12,074 nucleotides of DNA, taken from Candidatus Auribacterota bacterium (GTDB lineage: Bacteria; Auribacterota; Tritonobacteria; UBA1439). Each line of letters starts with the position of its first letter. Positions within the stretch are counted from its first letter, which is position 1. Made by a program: the position numbers and the translations under genes. Below, piece by piece: positions 7,635-12,074 of the stretch. A model generated the notes under the pieces. That model did not search any database, had not been told where the DNA came from, and was given only the letters and a program-made list of their open reading frames with translations. The DNA is taken from positions 1 to 12,074 of the forward strand of contig JAPLCY010000096.1 of assembly GCA_026391995.1 (NCBI GenBank), read 5' to 3'.

Positions 7635-9251
7635 ATGATGCACAAAGCGGTTGTGAAAATGATTGCCCTGGCCGTGGTGGCCATCGTCTTCGTTCCCTAT
7701 ATCTGGGGGTATCTCCATGTGCCGCAGGGGATGATCTTCATGGGGTTTGCGGACCACCCCTACGATCAGAATGTCTATCTTTCCTACATCCAGCAGGCTT
7801 CCGAGGGCAAGTTTTTCATCCGCCGCGACCACACCCTGGAGCCTCAGCGTCCGCTCTTTTTCAACCCCTTCACGTGGATTATGGGGCAGGCCGTGCGTGT
7901 GTCCAGGGTCACGCTGCTCCAGATATACTACATCACTATAGCCTTTTACGCCTTTCTCCTCTTCTATGTTATTTACTGGTTCATCTCTCTGTTCATTCCG
8001 GATCCTCGGCAGCGCATCTTCGCCTTTGCTCTCTGCGCGTTCTCGTCTGGGCTATGCTGGCTGATACCCTCCCGTCAGTGGGAGATTCTGTTCCAAAATT
8101 ATAATATTGTGCCGATTGACTACTGGATCGCCGAAACGATCACATTCGAAACTATCTTTTCGGTGCCCCAGAAGGCCGCGACGGCCCTGCTCATGCTCCT
8201 CACCTTCGGATTTTTTCTCAAGGCGATCAGGGAGAAGCATAGACTGCACAGCGTTTACGGCGGCCTTTCTCTCTTTGCTCTGAGCCTGGTGCACCCCGTC
8301 GACGTTGCCACGGTCGCCATAGTGCTGGCCGCATACGTGGTGGTGATGCTCATTGAGTTCAAAGGATCGGCTGCGCGGGCCATAACCGCCGGCGCCGTGA
8401 TCGCGGTTACGGCACTCCCGGCCTTTCTGTACATGGTGTATCTCTTTAAAACTGAGCCTGTTTTCATAGAGTGGTCGAAGGAGAAATTCCTCTCCCCCCA
8501 CCCGCTGAGTTACATCATCGGCTACGGTATCGTGCTATTACTTGCCATACCCGAGATAGTATGGATTTTCAGGAGGGGGAATCGCGAAGACTGGCTCCTC
8601 GCTGTGTGGGTGCTCGCCGTGGCGGTGCTCCTCTACGTGCCCACCTCATTCCAACGGCGGCTCTCGACGGCAGTCCACGTCCCGCTGTGCATCCTGGCGG
8701 CGCGGTGGACGTGCCGGAGACTGGTGCCCGCCATTTTGAGGGTATTGGGGAGCAGTCCCCGGAGTAATAGAGCGCAGGTCGTGGTCATGGCAGGCATATT
8801 CCTGCTGACAACCCCCGCCAATATAGTCAAGATAGCGAGTTGTATCACCGATATGAAAACAAAACCACTCGAATTTTACATGTATGAAGGAGATGTGGAG
8901 GCAATGAAATGGATGATGACCGAGCATAACGAAGACGCCCCCATCCTCTCCACGTATAAGAGCGGACTCTATCTGCCCGCGTACACGGGGAACCGCGTCT
9001 ACGTGGGGCACTGGTCCGAGACGCTGAAGTTCGCCGAGAAGGCCAGGATAGCTGACTGGCTCCTCTTCAGCCCGGGAGAGGAGAGTGCCAAGCGGGAATT
9101 CCTGAAAGAGAAGGGGATCCACTATATTTACTTCGGTAATTTTGAAAGGATGAGGGGGCGATTCGCCCTCGAGGGCGCGCCATACCTTCGGGAAATATAC
9201 CGGGCCGGCGGCGTGGCAATTTTTCAATTGGGGTCAAACCTTAACAATTAA
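7635..9251 (+). CDS. Polytopic membrane protein, probable GT-C glycosyltransferase, with C-terminus altered by a mobile element
   Basis: This 538-aa protein has a first helix at about residues 8-24, then a loop with FADHPYDQNVYLSYI (acidic D40 and D44), several more hydrophobic segments, and a soluble C-terminal domain from about residue 400. That domain contains a LYLPAYTGNRVYVGHWSET stretch (about 444-462), a signature I associate with uncharacterised GT-C membrane proteins. ATG 7635 or 7638 may be used; GGAAAGAG at 7623-7630 is the RBS. It lies 49 nt after the SGNH gene and is probably in the same transcript. The last seven codons (LGSNLNN) are read from the 23-bp repeat of the downstream transposase element, and the stop TAA (9249-9251) follows directly. 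The native last residues have been replaced, probably without harming the core. Confidence 0.82.
   Translation: MMHKAVVKMIALAVVAIVFVPYIWGYLHVPQGMIFMGFADHPYDQNVYLSYIQQASEGKFFIRRDHTLEPQRPLFFNPFTWIMGQAVRVSRVTLLQIYYITIAFYAFLLFYVIYWFISLFIPDPRQRIFAFALCAFSSGLCWLIPSRQWEILFQNYNIVPIDYWIAETITFETIFSVPQKAATALLMLLTFGFFLKAIREKHRLHSVYGGLSLFALSLVHPVDVATVAIVLAAYVVVMLIEFKGSAARAITAGAVIAVTALPAFLYMVYLFKTEPVFIEWSKEKFLSPHPLSYIIGYGIVLLLAIPEIVWIFRRGNREDWLLAVWVLAVAVLLYVPTSFQRRLSTAVHVPLCILAARWTCRRLVPAILRVLGSSPRSNRAQVVVMAGIFLLTTPANIVKIASCITDMKTKPLEFYMYEGDVEAMKWMMTEHNEDAPILSTYKSGLYLPAYTGNRVYVGHWSETLKFAEKARIADWLLFSPGEESAKREFLKEKGIHYIYFGNFERMRGRFALEGAPYLREIYRAGGVAIFQLGSNLNN
9226..9248 (+). repeat. Left 23-bp inverted repeat
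   Basis: The core reads AATTGGGGTCAAACCTTAAC followed by AAT, and is the exact reverse complement of 10063-10085. The match stops on both sides (9225/10086 and 9249/10062 do not pair). It encodes the final residues of the upstream membrane protein, whose TAA directly follows. Confidence 0.9.
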
Positions 9252-9288
9252 CATTTCATCCTGCCCCAAACTCTGCTACTATAAAGAC

Positions 9289-10077
9289 ATGGCAAGACCT
9301 CTAAGAATCATTTATCCGGGGGCATGGTATCATGTCACGTGTCGTGGCAACGAAAAGGCGACAATATTCCGGGATGACGGAGATCGCCGGAAGTTCCTGA
9401 AGATATTGGAAGAAAGCGTGAGTGAGTTTGGGGTGGAGGTGCATTGTTATGTGATGATGATTAATCACTTCCACTTGTTGTTGAGAACGCAGCTCGGAAA
9501 TTTGAACAGATTCATGCAGAAGTTCAACACAGCCTACATAACATATTTTAACAGAAGGCACGCGAGAACAGGGCATCTTTACCAGGGGAGATATAAGGCG
9601 ATACTTATAGATGCCGATAATTATCTTCTGGAACTCAGTCGATACGTACATCTCAATCCTGTACGGGTGGCCAAATTAGAGAAGGCCACTTTGGAACAGA
9701 AGATCGCAATATTAAAAAATTATCCCTGGAGCAGTTATAGAACTTATCTAGGTATTGAGCCTACCCTCTATTTGCATGACGAGGTGATATTGGGCATGAT
9801 CGGCCCAAAAGGGAAAAGATGCAGAAAGAGTTATGAATCTTTTGTGTTACAGGCATTAAGAAAAGGGGTGAGAAATCCTTTAGATGAGAAGAAGGCTCGC
9901 AGCGTACTGGGTGGGGACGAATTTCTAAAGTGGGTTTATGAGGATCATCTAAAAGGAATGGAAGAGGATAAAGAATATAGAGCAAAAGCTGAAGGGAGAC
10001 GACAAACTGCGAGAACGTTTGGAGAGAGTCGAAAAGACTCTCCTACGCGCATAAATTGTATCATTGTTAAGGTTTGA
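9289..10077 (+). CDS. REP-associated tyrosine transposase (RAYT), Y1_Tnp family
   Basis: This 262-aa protein is a Y1 HUH single-strand DNA transposase. The metal-binding HUH motif is HFH (H60, H62) in MINHFHLLL. The likely nucleophile is Y119 in the conserved RYVHLNPVR helix. NRRHARTGHLYQGRYKA (about 88-104) and YPWSSY (145-150) are typical of RAYTs, not of classic IS200 TnpA. The basic C-terminal extension (about 175-262) is also normal for this group. Such enzymes cut and join DNA at short hairpins next to a tetranucleotide. The ORF is intact and the key residues are present, so it may be active. No strong RBS precedes the ATG; TATAAA lies at 9280-9285. The last codons and the TGA (10075-10077) lie inside the right repeat. 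Base composition is lower in GC than neighbours, a sign of transfer. Confidence 0.92.
   Translation: MARPLRIIYPGAWYHVTCRGNEKATIFRDDGDRRKFLKILEESVSEFGVEVHCYVMMINHFHLLLRTQLGNLNRFMQKFNTAYITYFNRRHARTGHLYQGRYKAILIDADNYLLELSRYVHLNPVRVAKLEKATLEQKIAILKNYPWSSYRTYLGIEPTLYLHDEVILGMIGPKGKRCRKSYESFVLQALRKGVRNPLDEKKARSVLGGDEFLKWVYEDHLKGMEEDKEYRAKAEGRRQTARTFGESRKDSPTRINCIIVKV
10024..10046 (-). repeat. REP-like hairpin with GTAG tetranucleotide
   Basis: On the minus strand, GTAG (10046-10043) is directly followed by GAGAGTC, a TTTTC loop and GACTCTC, a perfect 7-bp stem. A GTAG (or GGAG) abutting a hairpin is the hallmark of REP sequences processed by RAYT transposases. Here it lies inside the coding 3' end of the transposase, 16 nt before the right 23-bp repeat. 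It may be the recognition hairpin. No matching GTAG hairpin was found at the left end. Confidence 0.6.
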
Positions 10078-10085
10078 CCCCAATT
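10063..10085 (+). repeat. Right 23-bp inverted repeat
   Basis: This is the exact reverse complement of 9226-9248. It contains the last transposase codons and its TGA stop (10075-10077), and ends one base before the AGGGAGGGA ribosome binding site of the downstream corA-like gene. Confidence 0.9.
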
Positions 10086-10096
10086 AGGGAGGGACA

Positions 10097-11011
10097 ATGC
10101 TGGTCCACTATACAATGACGCCGGAGGGGATCGTCGAGAGCCGGGAGAAGGAGAGCCCCATTCTTGTGTTCGTCAATCCCGATGAGAAGGAAAAGCATGC
10201 CCTGGTAGGCGAGTATCAGATCGAAGAACACATGGTGCAGTCCGCCCTCGATCCCGAGGAGCTCTCCCGGCTGCAATTCGAGCTAGGGTACGCCGCCGTG
10301 ATATTCAAGGTCCCCAAGAACTACTCGGCGAGGGACCATTATCTGTTCAAGGTGTCCACCGTCGGCGCGTTTCTTTTCAAGGACCGCCTGATACTGGTCG
10401 TGACGGAGAATATCGATCTGTTCGCAAGCAAGCTTTTCTTAAAATGCGCGTCCCTGCAGGATGTTCTCCTCAAGCTCCTCTACCAGTCGATCTCCCATTT
10501 CCTGGGGCACCTTAAGGCGATCAACATGATCAGCGATGAGCTCGAGAAGAAGATAAACAAGGCCATGGAGAACAAGTACCTGATCAATCTCTTTACGCTG
10601 GAGAAGAGCCTCGTGTTTTATCTCAACGCGATCAATACAAATGGCGCACTTATCGAGAAGATCAAGACCAACGAGGGAAAGCTGGGCCTCACGCCCGAAC
10701 AGTCGGAGTTCGTCGGCGACATCAACATCGAGAACACCCAATGTTGCCGGCAGGCGGAGGTGTACTCGAACATCCTCGCGAGCCTGATGGATGCCCGCGT
10801 CTCCATCGTGAGCAACAATCTCAATCTCCTGATCAAGTTCCTCAATATAATCACCATCGGGATCATGGTGCCGACACTCGTGGTCTCGATCTTCTCGATG
10901 AATGTGACCCTCCCGCTTCAGGGCCATCCTGCCGCCTTCTGGCTCATTGTAAGCCTGGCGCTGGTCTCCGTCTTCGGCGTCTTCCTCTCATGGAAATATT
11001 TCAAGTGGTGA
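10097..11011 (+). CDS. CorA-family divalent cation transporter with a variant GMN motif
   Basis: This 304-aa protein has the CorA plan: an N-terminal soluble alpha/beta domain, a long helical region (about 115-245), and two C-terminal membrane helices (about 246-266 and 281-299) ending in a short basic tail, KYFKW. The family signature at the end of the first helix, normally GMN, is SMN (267-269), followed by VTLPLQGHPAAFW, which still matches the loop of bacterial CorA relatives. CorA proteins form inner-membrane pentamers that take up Mg2+ (some move Co2+, Ni2+ or Zn2+). GMN helps bind the hydrated ion, so the Gly-to-Ser change may alter transport. The start is ATG with GGAGG at 10088-10092, 4 nt upstream. 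The RBS directly abuts the mobile element, so the native upstream region has probably been displaced. Confidence 0.88.
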   Translation: MLVHYTMTPEGIVESREKESPILVFVNPDEKEKHALVGEYQIEEHMVQSALDPEELSRLQFELGYAAVIFKVPKNYSARDHYLFKVSTVGAFLFKDRLILVVTENIDLFASKLFLKCASLQDVLLKLLYQSISHFLGHLKAINMISDELEKKINKAMENKYLINLFTLEKSLVFYLNAINTNGALIEKIKTNEGKLGLTPEQSEFVGDINIENTQCCRQAEVYSNILASLMDARVSIVSNNLNLLIKFLNIITIGIMVPTLVVSIFSMNVTLPLQGHPAAFWLIVSLALVSVFGVFLSWKYFKW

Positions 11012-11016
11012 TCAGG

Positions 11017-11048
11017 GGCGGATGCATGCAATCGCCAAAAATCTTTTT
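11017..11048 (+). terminator. Weak terminator-like hairpin after the corA-like gene
   Basis: GGCG (11017-11020) can pair with CGCC (11033-11036) around a TGCATGCA core with one bulge, and TTTTT follows at 11044-11048. The stem is short and the T run is seven bases away, so termination would be weak. Apart from the SD-like sequence before the HAD start, nothing else is recognisable in the 209-bp gap up to 11220. Confidence 0.25.
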
Positions 11049-11220
11049 CAATAATTGTCAAGGCATGGCGTCTTGTTGCCACGTATGATGCGCGGATTGT
11101 GTAATCGGGGTCATGAGGGTACACTACAGCCTGCATGTCGTGCTGTGGGGCCAGGATTTGGACGGGCGCGCGCCGTCTCTCCCGAACCCTTGCCCTTGGT
11201 TCCGTCGGAAAGGGATTGAG

Positions 11221-12074
11221 ATGAGGAAATTAAAGGGGATCAAGGCGGTCATCACCGACGCCGACAATACGCTCTACAGCTGGATCGAGTACATCGTTCC
11301 CAGCCTCGAGGCGATGACCGACACCCTCTGCCGCGTCACGGGATTCACCCGCGAGGCAATCATCGAATCGATGCGCAAGGTCTTCAGCGCGAATCACACC
11401 AACGAATACGCCTTTGTCCTCCAGGACGCTGACATTTTCGAGGAGATGCGCCGGCGCGACTATCGATGGTTCCAGGAGCACGTCGTCAACCCCGCCCGCT
11501 TCTCGTTCAACCGGGCCCGGAGGACCCACCTGCACCTCTACCCCGGCGTTCACAAGGCGCTCCACGTGCTCTGCACTCACGGGATTCGCATCATCGGCCT
11601 GAGCGACGCCCCCTTGTTTTCCGCCGAGCAGCGCCTGAAACATCTGAAGACAGACAAGTACCTCACGGCGCTGTACGCGCTCAAGTCGTACCCGGTGCCC
11701 AGGCATACCTCCCTTGATGACGGTATTGTGAACCGGATCAAGATGGGATACAACCGCTCGCTCATCAACCGCGTAATTGAGCTGCCGCTCAGCTTCGAGA
11801 AGCCCAGCACCAGGGGGATCCAGCGAATCCTTGAGGACGAGCGCCTCAGGCCGGAGCGGGTGCTGGTGGTGGGGGACAGTGTGAAGAAGGATATCCGCAT
11901 TGCCCGCGAGCTCGGGATCGCCGATGTCTGGGCGCGCTACGGGACGATCATTCCGAAGGAATTCCGTGACACGCTCGGCTCCTACTCGGCGCCGGAGATC
12001 CAGCGGCGGAACGTCTCACAGCCCGGCGAGGCGTCGTGCGAGCCGACCCATACGATCGACCGGTTCGACCAGCT
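11221..12074 (+). CDS. HAD-superfamily hydrolase (phosphatase-like), 3' end outside the window
   Basis: At least 284 codons are present; the gene runs off the end. The four HAD motifs are visible. Motif I is DADNT (D13 nucleophile, D15 acid/base). Motif II is the serine in GLSDAP (S128). Motif III is a lysine in FEKPST (K194). Motif IV is VGDSVKKD (D219, D224), which binds Mg2+. The stretch between motifs I and II (about 20-110) is helical-looking and fits a C1 cap over the active site. Likely activity is hydrolysis of a phosphate ester; the substrate is unknown. The final visible residues (THTIDRF) resemble the usual end of such proteins, so little is missing. ATG 11221 is preferred because motif I follows at the usual distance; the frame stays open back to 11089, with an ATG at 11113, but that extension is not HAD-like. 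AAGGGA (about 11208-11213) is a possible RBS. Confidence 0.88.
   Translation, partial: MRKLKGIKAVITDADNTLYSWIEYIVPSLEAMTDTLCRVTGFTREAIIESMRKVFSANHTNEYAFVLQDADIFEEMRRRDYRWFQEHVVNPARFSFNRARRTHLHLYPGVHKALHVLCTHGIRIIGLSDAPLFSAEQRLKHLKTDKYLTALYALKSYPVPRHTSLDDGIVNRIKMGYNRSLINRVIELPLSFEKPSTRGIQRILEDERLRPERVLVVGDSVKKDIRIARELGIADVWARYGTIIPKEFRDTLGSYSAPEIQRRNVSQPGEASCEPTHTIDRFDQ

Larger units (their letters stand above)
9226..10085 (+). mobile_element. IS200/IS605-superfamily RAYT element with a perfect 23-bp terminal inverted repeat
   Basis: The unit consists of one Y1 transposase gene flanked by perfect 23-bp inverted copies (9226-9248 and 10063-10085), 860 bp in all. It is visibly more AT-rich than its neighbours. 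It sits between the 3' end of a membrane glycosyltransferase gene and the Shine-Dalgarno of a corA-like gene. No flanking target duplication is seen, as expected for Y1 enzymes. Whether the repeat copies are true transposition ends, or two copies of a genome-wide repeat mobilised by the enzyme, cannot be decided from one locus. Confidence 0.75.

Noticed and set aside
11103..11113. Possible remnant of the 23-bp repeat (AATCGGGGTCA, 10 of 11 bases matching)
   Set aside because: Too short and imperfect; such a match is plausible by chance in 12 kb, and no further homology follows.
11113..11220. Extended N-terminus of the HAD protein from ATG 11113
   Set aside because: The frame is open but the added residues look non-coding, and motif I sits at its usual distance from ATG 11221 with an SD-like sequence before it.

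Overview
The window comes from a bacterial chromosome of fairly high GC. Genes are tightly packed, SD-led or nearly leaderless, and use TGA as a normal stop. No gene is diagnostic of a phylum. The mix of GT-C type membrane glycosyltransferases, an SGNH protein, a B12-type radical SAM gene and a REP-associated Y1 transposase is common in uncultured Gram-negative-like lineages and Deltaproteobacteria, so I leave the taxonomy open.

Left part (1-2922, + strand): an apparent operon of an NAD-dependent sugar epimerase/dehydratase, a class I SAM methyltransferase and a B12-binding radical SAM gene. The radical SAM gene is broken twice: an in-frame TGA just before its Fe-S cysteine motif, and a downstream frame change at an apparent loss of the core of the radical SAM barrel.

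Middle part (2933-9251): three large polytopic membrane proteins that look like GT-C (PMT/GT39-like) glycosyltransferases, one on the minus strand and two on the plus strand, with an SGNH-hydrolase-like membrane-anchored protein coupled to one of them by a 4-nt overlap. Together with the left part this looks like a locus for building or decorating a surface glycan or lipid-linked sugar. The divergent 82-bp gap at 4631-4712 carries two promoter-like sequences that would give almost leaderless transcripts.

Right part: a REP-associated Y1 transposase (RAYT, IS200/IS605 superfamily) bounded by a perfect 23-bp inverted repeat (9226-9248 and 10063-10085). The left repeat supplies the last codons and leads directly into the stop of the upstream glycosyltransferase gene; the right repeat supplies the last codons and stop of the transposase and abuts the Shine-Dalgarno of the next gene. 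A GTAG-plus-hairpin REP-like unit lies inside the 3' end of the transposase gene. Beyond it are a CorA-type transporter with SMN in place of the GMN signature, and a HAD hydrolase that runs off the window end.

The most distinctive part is the RAYT element and its fusion to its neighbours. I see no defence system, CRISPR array, RNA gene or clearly new multi-gene system.
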